Shown here in pieces: positions 55,316 through 64,000 of a DNA stretch of 64,000 nt. The notes beneath the pieces were generated by a model. It worked only from the letters and a program-made list of their open reading frames with translations, had not been told where the DNA came from and searched no databases. Source of the stretch: Clostridium sp. cel8. GTDB lineage: Bacteria > Bacillota > Clostridia > Clostridiales > Clostridiaceae. A program made the position numbers and the translations under genes. Within the stretch, counting starts at the first letter, position 1. Each line of letters begins with the position of its first letter. Where the stretch lies: NCBI RefSeq assembly GCF_014050525.1, contig NZ_JACGAG010000001.1, positions 196,501 through 260,500 of the forward strand. Direction: 5' to 3'.

Positions 55316-56542
55316 TTATAATTGTGCCGTTAATTTTACTATATTCACTATAACTTCAACTGCCTTTTCCATGGCAAACACAGGAATAAACTCATATCTT
55401 CCATGGAAATTTGAACCTCCAGTAAATATATTTGGAGTAGGAAGACCCATAAAAGAAAGCCTTGCACCATCTGTTCCACCTCTTATAGGCAATACCTTTG
55501 GCTCTACATCCGCCATAGATATAGCTTTTTTAGCCATATCTACTATATACTTAACTGGCTCTATCTTCTCTTTCATATTATTGTACTGATCATTTATATT
55601 AATCTCTATAATATTATTTCCATATTTCTTTTTAATAACTTCGCCGCAATTTTTAATAAAATCTTTTCTTTTTTTGAAATTATCACTGTCAAAATCCCTT
55701 ATTATGTAATCTAAATTTGTTTCTTCAATTCCACCATTTATTGAAATAAGATGATAAAACCCTTCATATCCTTCTGTAGTTTCAGGTGTTTCATTCTTTG
55801 GAAACATACTCATAAATTCATTTGCTACAAGCATGGAATTTATCATTTTATCCTTTGCAGAACCAGGGTGTACACTTCTACCTAATATTTTAATTTTTGC
55901 ACTAGCTGCATTGAAATTTTCATATTCAAGTTCTCCTATTTCTCCACCATCTATAGTGTATGCAAATTTAGCACCAAATTTTTCAACATTAAAATTATCT
56001 GCACCTTTTCCTACTTCCTCATCTGGAGTAAATCCTATCTTTACATCACCATGTTTTATCTCAGGATGATTTATAATATATTCTATAGCCGTCATTATTT
56101 CTGAAACACCAGCTTTATCATCTGCTCCAAGCAATGTATTCCCATCTGTAGTTATTAAAGTCTTGCCTTTGTATTTTTTTATTTCTGGAAAATCTTCAGT
56201 TTTTAAAACTATGTTATTTTCCTTATTTAACACAATATCATTTCCATCATAATTTTCAACTATTTGTGGATTAACATCTTTACCTGAGATTTCAGGACTT
56301 GTATCCATATGAGATATAAAACCTACAGCAGGTACCTCTTTATCAATATTTGAAGCTAAAGATCCCATTACATAGCCGTTTTCATCACAGCATGCATTAT
56401 CTATTCCCATTTCTCTTAATTCTTTTACAAGCTCTTCTGCTAATTTGAGCTGTTTTTCAGTTGTTGGTGATGTATTTGACTCTTCACTAGACTGCGTATC
56501 AAATTTCACATACCTTAAAAACTTATCTGTAACTTTTTCCAA
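55316..56542 (-). CDS. pepT: Peptidase T (tripeptide aminopeptidase)
   Basis: Zinc-dependent aminopeptidase that removes the N-terminal residue of tripeptides. 408 residues of the M20B family: zinc-ligand blocks GFISHMDTSPEISG, LLGADDKAGVSEIMTA, FTPDEEVGKGAD and a C-terminal FTGGSNFHGRYEFIP. It starts at a TTG with AGGAGG upstream. It lies 24 bases after addA and could share its message. Confidence 0.94.
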   Translation of the reverse strand: MEKVTDKFLRYVKFDTQSSEESNTSPTTEKQLKLAEELVKELREMGIDNACCDENGYVMGSLASNIDKEVPAVGFISHMDTSPEISGKDVNPQIVENYDGNDIVLNKENNIVLKTEDFPEIKKYKGKTLITTDGNTLLGADDKAGVSEIMTAIEYIINHPEIKHGDVKIGFTPDEEVGKGADNFNVEKFGAKFAYTIDGGEIGELEYENFNAASAKIKILGRSVHPGSAKDKMINSMLVANEFMSMFPKNETPETTEGYEGFYHLISINGGIEETNLDYIIRDFDSDNFKKRKDFIKNCGEVIKKKYGNNIIEININDQYNNMKEKIEPVKYIVDMAKKAISMADVEPKVLPIRGGTDGARLSFMGLPTPNIFTGGSNFHGRYEFIPVFAMEKAVEVIVNIVKLTAQL

Positions 56543-56566
56543 TTTGACTCCTCCTTTTAATGTAAA

Positions 56567-59500
56567 TTATTCTACTTTTACAGATACATTCTTATTAAAT
56601 AAATAAAGATATTTTTCCTTTACTCTCATACCTGTTATTTTTTCAAGTGCCTTGGAATAGTATTTTATTTGTATTTTATATTTTTCTTTAATCTCTTCAA
56701 TATCCTCTACATAATCCGTCTTATAATCTAGAATAACAATCCCATCGTCCTCTTCAAAGTAACAATCAATTATTCCCTGTAAAAGTATCTTTTCACTAGC
56801 TACATGATCAGGAAGATTATCATATATATCTCCACTGTACACTTCTATATAAAAAGGCACTTCTCTGTGAACTTGATTTGATTTTTTCATTCTCTTTCCT
56901 AACTCGGAGTTAAAAAATTTAAATATTTTATTTATAGAAATAACTCTACTCTCTTTTTCAGTAATAAACTCTTTTGTTACAAGGTTTTTTATCTGATCTT
57001 TTATGCTATCTTTAGAATCAGTATTTTGTATATCAATATGCTGCATGGCAAGATGCATAATTGTTCCTCTATCTGCAGCAGAAATAGTTTTATTTTCTTT
57101 AATAAAGTTAGGCTTTTTTACATTTATTATATCAATTGACTTTGCAGCATCCTCATCATCTATAGGTGAAAATTTCCGTTTTAACTCCGATACAGAAAAT
57201 TTAGCTGGTATTTTTACTGCATCATAATACTTGTATTTCCAGTTAAATCTTCTATTTATCTCATCAAAGTATTTACTCCTATCTTCATTTAAAGATCTAG
57301 CTTTAATTTCCGTTATAAAATCATACTTATCCCTTTCATCTGATAATTTAGATAAGTCATCTCTATTCCAAAATACTATATTCCATTTTGAAAGATTGAA
57401 AAACTGAGATTGATTTATATGACTTTCAGGTGAAGCTTTCCTTATAATTTCTCCATCTTTATGCCTTGCTAGTGCAAATCCAATCCAATCTAAATAACTT
57501 TTAGCCTCTAAAAGAGCATATTCAGGAACTTTTCTTCCCTCTGCAATACCTTCTTCACACCACTTTTTACAAGTTTTACTTAGATCCTTCACCATACCTG
57601 TTATAATGAGCTTCTCCTTTGCCCTTGTAAATGCAACGTATAATATTCTCATCTCCTCAGACAAAGTTTCCATTTTAGTCCTATTTCTAAATATCCGTTT
57701 TATAATAGTTGGATACTTTATTCTCCTGTTGCAATCTATATAGTCAGGTCCAATTCCCAATTCCTCATTGTAAAGTATTTGTTTATTCATATCAGTTAAA
57801 TTAAAATTTTTCCCTGCTCCAGCAAGTATTACAACTGGAAACTCAAGACCTTTACTTTTATGTATGCTCATTATTCTAACTACATCTTCATTTTCACCTA
57901 ATATTTTAGCACTTCCCATATCTCCACTTGTAACTTTGAGTTTATTTATAAAATTTATAAAATTAAAAAGTCCCTTATAACTACTTTTTTCATACTCTTC
58001 AGCTTTTTGAAAAAGCATCCTTAAATTAGCCTGCCTTTGCGTGCCTCCAGGCATAGCTCCGACAAATCCATAATAACCCGTATCCATATATAAATACCAT
58101 AAAAATTCATCCATAGGCATATGTACTACCTTTTTTCTCCAGGTGTTAAGTCTTGATATGAATTTAGATATTTTATTTTTAAGCTCATTATCTATATGAT
58201 CAGTAGAATACAACTCAGATTCATTTGATATGCAGGCACATAATGCTTCATAAAATGGTACATTTCTATTTACAATTCTTATATCTATAAGCTCTTCTGG
58301 TGAAAAGTATTCTATAGGTGAACGAAGTACAGCAAGTAGAGGTATATCTTGAATTGGATTATCTATTATTTGAAGTAGACTCATTATTGTCTTTATTTCA
58401 ATTGTTTCAAAATATCCTGTTGAAGTATCTGCAAAAACTGGTATCCCAAAATTATTAAACTGTTCTACAAAATATGGTGCCCAATTTTTTGTAGATCGCA
58501 TAAGAACTACTATGTCTTTATAAGTTATATTTCTATAGCTATCCAAATCTTTATCATAAACATATTTAGATGAATTAATAAGTTCATTTATTTTATTTGC
58601 GACAAGCCTTGCCTCTATTTGGATATTATCTAGATTTTCTTCACTTTCATCTTTCTCTTCACTTAATTTATCTATTAAATTAAGCTCTATACAATCATTT
58701 TTAAATGTTGACTTATCAAATTCCGGATACATAGCTTCACTTTTAAGCTCTTCTTCCTCATTATAATCAAGCTCCCCAACCTGGCTGCACATTACCTGGC
58801 TAAATAAGTAGTTAACACTGTCTATTATATTTGACCTACTTCTAAAATTTTTAAATAATTTTATTCTTCTATTCTTTGATTTCTTTTCATCTGAATAGCT
58901 CTTATATTTTTTAAGAAACAGCTCCGGTTTTGCCTGTCTAAACCTATATATGCTCTGTTTCACATCTCCAACCATAAATACATCAGAAAAATCACTTTTT
59001 TTACTTATCATATTTATTATGACTTCCTGAACTGAGTTTATATCTTGATATTCATCTATTAATATCTCTTCAAAAAAATCTCTATAATAAAGCGCAATAT
59101 CAGATGGAATAATTTCCCCTTTTTTATTTTTCTTCGTCAATATTTTAAGACAAAAGTGTTCTATATCATTAAAATCTACAATATCTTTTTCCCTTTTCTT
59201 CTGAGAATACCTATCTTCAAAATCATTTACAACATTAGTAAGACACTTTATAATAGGATACATATGTTTTATACTCTTATCTATATTTTTAGTATGACTC
59301 AGTATGTTTTCTTGTATATCTTTAACTGCTTTTTTTACACCATTTCTAGTTTTTACAACTTTTTTCTTTACATTTTCATTACAATTTTCATTTTTTAGTG
59401 AAGGAAGTTTTAAAAATTTAAACTCTTCAAGTGAAGAGTTTATCTCATTCCATAAATTTAACTTAAGTAAATCCTCAAATTTAGATATATCAGAAAGAAA

Positions 59501-60244
59501 CACATCTATATAAGCTTCAAAACCTCCACATGAATTCATCAATTCAATAGAAACCTTAAGCTTATGTATTAATCTCTTTATTTCCTTCTTTAAGTCCAAA
59601 ATAATAATATCTGCCCATTTTGAAGTAGCAAAGTCAAAATCATTTTTTAAATTAAAATTCTCTGAAGCATCATAGAGCCATTTTTTTGGCCAAGGTAGAC
59701 TTTGAACAAATTCATATAAGTCCATAACTATATCTTTTACCTTGGAGTCATCTTTATCTCCAAAAGAATCAACTAGTAATAGAAAATTCTCATCTTCATT
59801 GTTGTATCTCTCTTCAAAAACTTCAGAAATTGATTCTTGCTTAAGTAAAATACTTTCTTCACTATTTGCCACTCTAAAATTAGGATCAAGATCAATTACC
59901 TGAAAATTTTCTTTTATAACTTTTAGACAAAAAGAATGCATTGTCATTATATTTGATTGATTCAAAAGAGTAAGCTGTTTCTGAAGATTTTTTGATTGAA
60001 AGTTTTCCTCTAAACTCTTTTGGATTTCATTCCCTATTCTTTCTTTCATCTCAGATGCCGCTGCATTAGTATAGGTTACAACAAGAAGTTTATCTATATC
60101 TACCTGTGAATTTTTATCAATTATCTTTCTGACTATTCTATTTACAAGTACTGCAGTTTTTCCAGCTCCAGCTCCTGCTGCCACCAAGATATTACCAGTT
60201 TCTGTATATATTGCTTCTCTTTGTTCATCTGTCCACTTTGTCAT
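56567..60244 (-). CDS. addA: ATP-dependent helicase/nuclease subunit A (AddA)
   Basis: Helicase-nuclease subunit for resection of double-strand breaks. 1225 residues: Walker A AGAGAGKTAVLVNRI at residues 23-37, helicase motif II around DEYQDINSVQ, MSIHKSKGLEFPVVILAG (motif V), FTRAKEKLIITG (motif VI), and the RecB-type nuclease (GIIDCYFEEDDGIVILDYKTD) near the C-terminus. AddB, the partner normally encoded next door, is absent from both sides within the window. AAGGTG is the ribosome site. Confidence 0.95.
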   Translation of the reverse strand: MTKWTDEQREAIYTETGNILVAAGAGAGKTAVLVNRIVRKIIDKNSQVDIDKLLVVTYTNAAASEMKERIGNEIQKSLEENFQSKNLQKQLTLLNQSNIMTMHSFCLKVIKENFQVIDLDPNFRVANSEESILLKQESISEVFEERYNNEDENFLLLVDSFGDKDDSKVKDIVMDLYEFVQSLPWPKKWLYDASENFNLKNDFDFATSKWADIIILDLKKEIKRLIHKLKVSIELMNSCGGFEAYIDVFLSDISKFEDLLKLNLWNEINSSLEEFKFLKLPSLKNENCNENVKKKVVKTRNGVKKAVKDIQENILSHTKNIDKSIKHMYPIIKCLTNVVNDFEDRYSQKKREKDIVDFNDIEHFCLKILTKKNKKGEIIPSDIALYYRDFFEEILIDEYQDINSVQEVIINMISKKSDFSDVFMVGDVKQSIYRFRQAKPELFLKKYKSYSDEKKSKNRRIKLFKNFRSRSNIIDSVNYLFSQVMCSQVGELDYNEEEELKSEAMYPEFDKSTFKNDCIELNLIDKLSEEKDESEENLDNIQIEARLVANKINELINSSKYVYDKDLDSYRNITYKDIVVLMRSTKNWAPYFVEQFNNFGIPVFADTSTGYFETIEIKTIMSLLQIIDNPIQDIPLLAVLRSPIEYFSPEELIDIRIVNRNVPFYEALCACISNESELYSTDHIDNELKNKISKFISRLNTWRKKVVHMPMDEFLWYLYMDTGYYGFVGAMPGGTQRQANLRMLFQKAEEYEKSSYKGLFNFINFINKLKVTSGDMGSAKILGENEDVVRIMSIHKSKGLEFPVVILAGAGKNFNLTDMNKQILYNEELGIGPDYIDCNRRIKYPTIIKRIFRNRTKMETLSEEMRILYVAFTRAKEKLIITGMVKDLSKTCKKWCEEGIAEGRKVPEYALLEAKSYLDWIGFALARHKDGEIIRKASPESHINQSQFFNLSKWNIVFWNRDDLSKLSDERDKYDFITEIKARSLNEDRSKYFDEINRRFNWKYKYYDAVKIPAKFSVSELKRKFSPIDDEDAAKSIDIINVKKPNFIKENKTISAADRGTIMHLAMQHIDIQNTDSKDSIKDQIKNLVTKEFITEKESRVISINKIFKFFNSELGKRMKKSNQVHREVPFYIEVYSGDIYDNLPDHVASEKILLQGIIDCYFEEDDGIVILDYKTDYVEDIEEIKEKYKIQIKYYSKALEKITGMRVKEKYLYLFNKNVSVKVE

Positions 60245-60257
60245 ATTTTATCACCTT

Positions 60258-61337
60258 TTAACAAACTACTTTATCTTTTCCTGAATTTTTTGCCTTATAC
60301 AAATTCATATCAGCTTCTCTTATAAGTTTTTCTACATTTTCATCTTCTTTATTACTGCCTTTAACAGATATACTTACGCCTACGGATACTGTAACATGAG
60401 AAGATATTTTTCCATAGCTTATGGGTGTATTTTTTATTTTGTCCTTTATATCACACATTCTATTATAAACATCAATCTTTGAATTAATATCATACATATA
60501 AATTATAATTTCCTCGCCACCATATCTTGCAGCGATATCATAACTTCTGATATTTTTTTTAATTATACTTCCTACTGTTCTAAGTACTTCATCTCCATAT
60601 TGATGTCCAAAAGTGTCATTACATTTTTTAAAGTTATCTATATCTATCATTACAATGGCGAATCCTCTTTTTGAATCCTTTACTTTTTTATTTATTATTG
60701 AAAAGAAGTAACTTCTACTAAATAGTTTAGTCAAAGAATCCCTTTCAGAGTTTTCCCGTATTTTATTATAGAGCCTGTTATTCTCTATACTCATAGCAAT
60801 CTGATTACTTATTGTTGTTAGCAACTTTATATGTTCATTACTTAAATAATTATATAACTTATGCTCAACTACAATGGCTCCAAGGAGATCATCGTTTAAG
60901 TATATTGGAATATATATAAGAGAATGGATTTCTAAATTCTCTTTTCCCTTATATATATTGCACTTTGAATTTATTAAATGTGTTTTTAACTTATCAATAT
61001 TTCCGGAATTAAATTCATGTATACTAACATGATGGCTTGTATCTTTCAAATTGGATACCTTTAACTTCAATTCCCCATTCTCAACTAAATATACGCTAGA
61101 GTAAGTTACTCCTAAAATTCCAATCATTATATCATTTATAGTAGAAACTATTTCCCCATTTCTAAGATATTTATTTACATATTGGCTTATCTCCACAATT
61201 AATGACATCATATCTAACTTTCTATCAAGTTCTGTAATCTTTACACTCTGTTCTTGCATAGTTTTTTCAGCCATTTTCTGGTAATCTTCATATTCTTTTT
61301 TTAATTTATTATACTTTTCCAATAACGACATAACCAT
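60258..61337 (-). CDS. GAF-GGDEF diguanylate cyclase
   Basis: 359 residues. An N-terminal coiled coil (about 5-45) and a GAF-like sensor (about 50-190) precede a GGDEF domain with the active-site loop GGEEI at 273-277 and an allosteric I-site RSYD at 264-267, five residues before it. The ERDSLTKLFSRSYF and MIDIDNFKKCNDTFGHQYGDEVL blocks are intact, so it should make c-di-GMP and be feedback-inhibited. Last residue of the loop is Ile rather than Phe. It is 13 bases upstream of addA. Confidence 0.9.
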   Translation of the reverse strand: MVMSLLEKYNKLKKEYEDYQKMAEKTMQEQSVKITELDRKLDMMSLIVEISQYVNKYLRNGEIVSTINDIMIGILGVTYSSVYLVENGELKLKVSNLKDTSHHVSIHEFNSGNIDKLKTHLINSKCNIYKGKENLEIHSLIYIPIYLNDDLLGAIVVEHKLYNYLSNEHIKLLTTISNQIAMSIENNRLYNKIRENSERDSLTKLFSRSYFFSIINKKVKDSKRGFAIVMIDIDNFKKCNDTFGHQYGDEVLRTVGSIIKKNIRSYDIAARYGGEEIIIYMYDINSKIDVYNRMCDIKDKIKNTPISYGKISSHVTVSVGVSISVKGSNKEDENVEKLIREADMNLYKAKNSGKDKVVC

Positions 61338-61421
61338 AAAACTTCTCCCCTATTAAAACACTAGTAGGCATTTAGTAAAAGTATGTAATCAAACTCATAT
61401 AATTATAATTAACAAGCCTTT

Positions 61422-62918
61422 TTAATTTTTAGACAAGAGAAACTTTTCAATTTCATGTTTCATTTCCTGCTGTTTACATGTAGTTTTATGCAAAATATCA
61501 TCATATCTTAATCTCTCTATTGCATATGGAATATTTAGCCCAGAAATTTCACTCATGATATTTACAAGTTCCATATCATCATAATCTTTATACTTGTCAT
61601 TAAGTGCCATCATTACAGATTTCGTAAACTTAAATGGACTTGCAGTTGAAGCTATTATAGTTTTAGTTTTATCTCCAGTACATTTAACATATTTACGATA
61701 AACTGCATGTGCCACTGCAGTATGGGTATCAATTAAATAATTATACTCTTTAAAATTACTCCTTATGGAATCAACTGTTTCATCTTCAGTTGCAAATCCT
61801 CCATAAAACATGCCTAACTTGTTTTTTATATCTTTATTTATATTATATTTACCTGTTGTTTCCAAATTCTCCATTAAACTTTTCACCATATCTGTATCTC
61901 CAGAACTTAAATCATATATAAGTCTTTCAAGATTACTTGATACAAGTATATCCATTGATGGAGATATAGTCACAATGAATTCTCGCATTTTATCATATGT
62001 TCCAGTAGAGAAAAAATCAAATAAAACTTTATTTTCATTTGAAGCACATATAAGTTTTCCTATAGGAAGTCCCATCTTCTTTGCATAATATGCTGCAAGT
62101 ATATTTCCAAAGTTTCCAGTTGGAACATCGAAATTTATTTTATCTCCAAAAGTTATTTCATTTCTTCTTACAAGCTCCATATATCCATAAAAGTAATATA
62201 CAATCTGTGGAATTAATCTACCTATGTTTATAGAATTTGCTGAAGAAAACATATATCCATTTTCATCAAGTTCTTGTCTTAATTTAGTGTCGTTAAATAT
62301 CCTTTTCACTTCACTTTGAGCATCATCAAAATTTCCTTCTATACCAATTACTTTAACATTTTTACCAATCTGTGTAATCATCTGCTTTTTTTGTATTTTG
62401 CTTACTCCATCTTTTGGGAAAAATACAACTATCTTTGTACCTTCAACATCTGCAAATCCTTGAAGTGCCGCTTTTCCAGTATCTCCTGAAGTTGCAGTGA
62501 GTATAACTATCTCTTTATCTAAATTTTGCTTCTTTGCAGAAACCTTCATTAGATATGGAAGAAGACAAAGTGCCATATCCTTAAATGCCAATGTAGGTCC
62601 ATGGTACAATTCCATAAAAAAAGCTTCTTCTGTCTTTTTAATTTCCACTACACTTTTGGAGTCAAATTTATTATCATATGCTAAATTTATACAGTTAATA
62701 AGTTCATCTTCACTTATATCTGTAAAAAACTTACCTATAATATATCCAGCTAATTCCTTATAATCTTTATTCAAACACTCTTTTAAATTATTTCCTATAA
62801 AAGGTATCCTATCTGGTACAAAAAGCCCTCCATCTCTCGCTATACCTTTTAAAATTCCAGAAGTTGCAGATACTTTTTCTTTAAGCCCCCTTGTACTATT
62901 ATAACAAATTTTACTCAA
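61422..62918 (-). CDS. thrC: Threonine synthase
   Basis: Converts O-phosphohomoserine to threonine with PLP. 498 residues: NSTRGLKEKVSATSGILKGIA at the N-terminus, the PLP lysine in HGPTLAFKDMALCLLP, ILTATSGDTGKAALQGFA and DVPTGNFGNILAAYYAKKMG. The TTG at 62918, ten bases after GGAG, is favoured over the GTG three codons earlier that lies in the ribosome site. It is 21 kb from hom-thrB. Confidence 0.93.
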   Translation of the reverse strand: MSKICYNSTRGLKEKVSATSGILKGIARDGGLFVPDRIPFIGNNLKECLNKDYKELAGYIIGKFFTDISEDELINCINLAYDNKFDSKSVVEIKKTEEAFFMELYHGPTLAFKDMALCLLPYLMKVSAKKQNLDKEIVILTATSGDTGKAALQGFADVEGTKIVVFFPKDGVSKIQKKQMITQIGKNVKVIGIEGNFDDAQSEVKRIFNDTKLRQELDENGYMFSSANSINIGRLIPQIVYYFYGYMELVRRNEITFGDKINFDVPTGNFGNILAAYYAKKMGLPIGKLICASNENKVLFDFFSTGTYDKMREFIVTISPSMDILVSSNLERLIYDLSSGDTDMVKSLMENLETTGKYNINKDIKNKLGMFYGGFATEDETVDSIRSNFKEYNYLIDTHTAVAHAVYRKYVKCTGDKTKTIIASTASPFKFTKSVMMALNDKYKDYDDMELVNIMSEISGLNIPYAIERLRYDDILHKTTCKQQEMKHEIEKFLLSKN

Positions 62919-62962
62919 CTTTATCACTCTCCAACCTATAGTATAAAAATTCTATTTAATAT

Positions 62963-62990
62963 ATAATACCATAGCGAGATGTAAGTTCAA
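62963..62990 (-). promoter_or_regulatory. Probable thrC promoter
   Basis: On the minus strand TTGAAC and TATTAT are 16 bases apart, and TGG precedes the -10 (extended -10). It lies 45-70 bases before the start. The rest of the spacer to 63197 is AT-rich. Confidence 0.5.
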
Positions 62991-63197
62991 AATAAAATTT
63001 AGGTTGAAAATATTCATATACCTTTAGTATACTATATAAATTTCATAGTGTAAAATATTAACATAAACAATTTTAACTTGATTTTATTACAATTTATATT
63101 CAAATCAATTTTTAATTTTACATAGTATAAATAATAAAATAGTAGTAAACTATTTCTTATAATTATAACTTATATGAACACACAGGAGGTAAAAAAT

Positions 63198-64000
63198 TTG
63201 GGTACATACTTAGATAACGCAGCAACATCATATCCTAAACCAAACTCTGTAATAGATAAGATGTATTATTTTATGAAACACATAGGAGCCACAGCAGGAA
63301 GAGGAGCCTATGCATCTGAGATTGAATCTGACAAATTAGTATATAACTGCAGAAAAAGTCTATGCAGACTTTTTAATTTTGACAGACCAGAAAATGTAAT
63401 ATTTACACACAACATAACCGAATCACTTAACTTAGCAATAAAGGGTATTTTAAAATATGGAGATCATGTAATTACAAGCAGTCTAGAGCATAATTCTGTA
63501 ACAAGACCTTTAAATATATTAAAGAAAACACAAAATATAGAGGTATCCAAAGTTCCATGCAATAGATATGGGATAACAGATACAAGAAAGTTGGAAGAAT
63601 TGATAAAACCTAACACTAAATTAATCGTATTTACATATGCATCAAATGTAATAGGAACTCTACAACCAATATCTGAAATTGGAAAGATTGCAAGAAAACA
63701 TAATATACCTTTTCTTGTAGATAGCGCTCAAACAGCTGGAGCATATCCAATAGACATACAAAAAGATAATATAGATCTTTTAGCATTTACTGGTCATAAA
63801 AGCCTTTTTGGTCCAACTGGTACAGGTGGACTTTTAATAAATAGCAATGTAAAAATAAATCCATTAAAATCCGGTGGAACAGGAGTTGATTCAAAATATC
63901 CTTATCAACCAGAAAACATGCCAAATAAATTTGAAGCCGGAACCCTTAACGTGGTGGGAATATGTGGACTTTTAGAGGGAATAAATTATATAAATAGTAT
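63198..64000 (+). CDS. Cysteine desulfurase-like class V aminotransferase (3' end outside the window)
   Basis: A TTG start with AGGAGG 8 bases upstream opens a frame that runs off the window end (about 267 residues seen). YLDNAATSYPKP at the N-terminus, TSSLEHNSVTRP, PFLVDSAQTAGAYPID and the PLP lysine in FTGHKSLFGPTGTGG identify the cysteine desulfurase family (TIGR01977-type rather than IscS/NifS). It could supply sulfur for clusters or selenium/thiol chemistry; no partner gene is visible. The catalytic cysteine lies beyond the window. Confidence 0.9.
   Translation, partial: MGTYLDNAATSYPKPNSVIDKMYYFMKHIGATAGRGAYASEIESDKLVYNCRKSLCRLFNFDRPENVIFTHNITESLNLAIKGILKYGDHVITSSLEHNSVTRPLNILKKTQNIEVSKVPCNRYGITDTRKLEELIKPNTKLIVFTYASNVIGTLQPISEIGKIARKHNIPFLVDSAQTAGAYPIDIQKDNIDLLAFTGHKSLFGPTGTGGLLINSNVKINPLKSGGTGVDSKYPYQPENMPNKFEAGTLNVVGICGLLEGINYINS

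Noticed and set aside
62919-63197. T-box or threonine attenuator before thrC
   Set aside because: No AGGGTGGNACCGCG-like T-box sequence, no terminator and no leader peptide rich in Thr codons were seen.

Overview
The window is a low-GC, gene-dense stretch of chromosome from an endospore-forming, anaerobic Firmicute, most likely a Clostridium (sensu stricto or close relative). The base is the AT-rich sequence, strong AGGAGG-type ribosome sites, the order radC-mreBCD-mrdA-minCDE-rodA-mgsA-spoIVF-(TIGR03960)-(TIGR03936)-rng-rplU-prp-rpmA-obg-nadD-yqeK typical of clostridia, a SpoIVFB-like protease and the clostridial GGGtGRT protein. Species cannot be fixed from the sequence alone.

Layout. 1-5.4 kb (+): an oligopeptide ABC importer, oppB(partial)CDFA. 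5.5-13.2 kb: a probable D-amino-acid / 5-oxoproline island, made of the 5-oxoprolinase subunits pxpA, pxpB and pxpC, the two halves of a D-glutamate cyclase (DUF1445 and DUF4392 as separate genes) and a D-amino acid aminotransferase in one minus-strand operon, next to an Lrp/AsnC regulator and a plus-strand sodium:alanine symporter. 13.3-16.7 kb: comEA-like, a D,D-carboxypeptidase, an RluA-type pseudouridine synthase and ridA. 16.7-37.5 kb (minus strand): the housekeeping block yqeK, nadD, obg, rpmA/prp/rplU with its leader, rng, two linked TIGR genes, spoIVF genes, mgsA, rodA, minEDC, mrdA, mreDCB, radC, maf and a DUF4321 gene. A tnpB-only IS200/IS605-type element sits between mrdA and minC. 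37.6-43.4 kb: SPOR protein, thrB, hom, an ACT-domain protein and a KimA-type potassium permease. 43.7-50.3 kb: a sigma-54 activator, tRNA-Leu(GAG), an independently transcribed structured RNA, a lytic transglycosylase, coaE, polA and a cysteine-rich gene broken by one in-frame stop. 50.4-52.8 kb: a NifU-like scaffold protein with a GGGtGRT protein, and a stand-alone MEDS-domain protein. 53-64 kb: tRNA-Leu(CAA), a TPP riboswitch with thiM-thiE, pepT, addA, a GAF-GGDEF diguanylate cyclase, thrC and the start of a cysteine desulfurase-like gene.

How the genes work together. Most of the window supports envelope growth and division (MreBCD, PBP2, RodA, MinCDE, D,D-carboxypeptidase, lytic transglycosylase), ribosome biogenesis (L21, L27 and its processing protease, Obg, RNase G, RluD-type enzyme) and threonine synthesis (hom, thrB, thrC in two separate loci). 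The most distinctive parts are the putative D-glutamate to 5-oxoproline to glutamate route, the NifU-like/GGGtGRT pair of unknown function, the orphan structured RNA at 45.3-45.5 kb, and a TnpB whose RuvC-II glutamate is not at its usual place. No CRISPR array, prophage or rRNA gene was seen.
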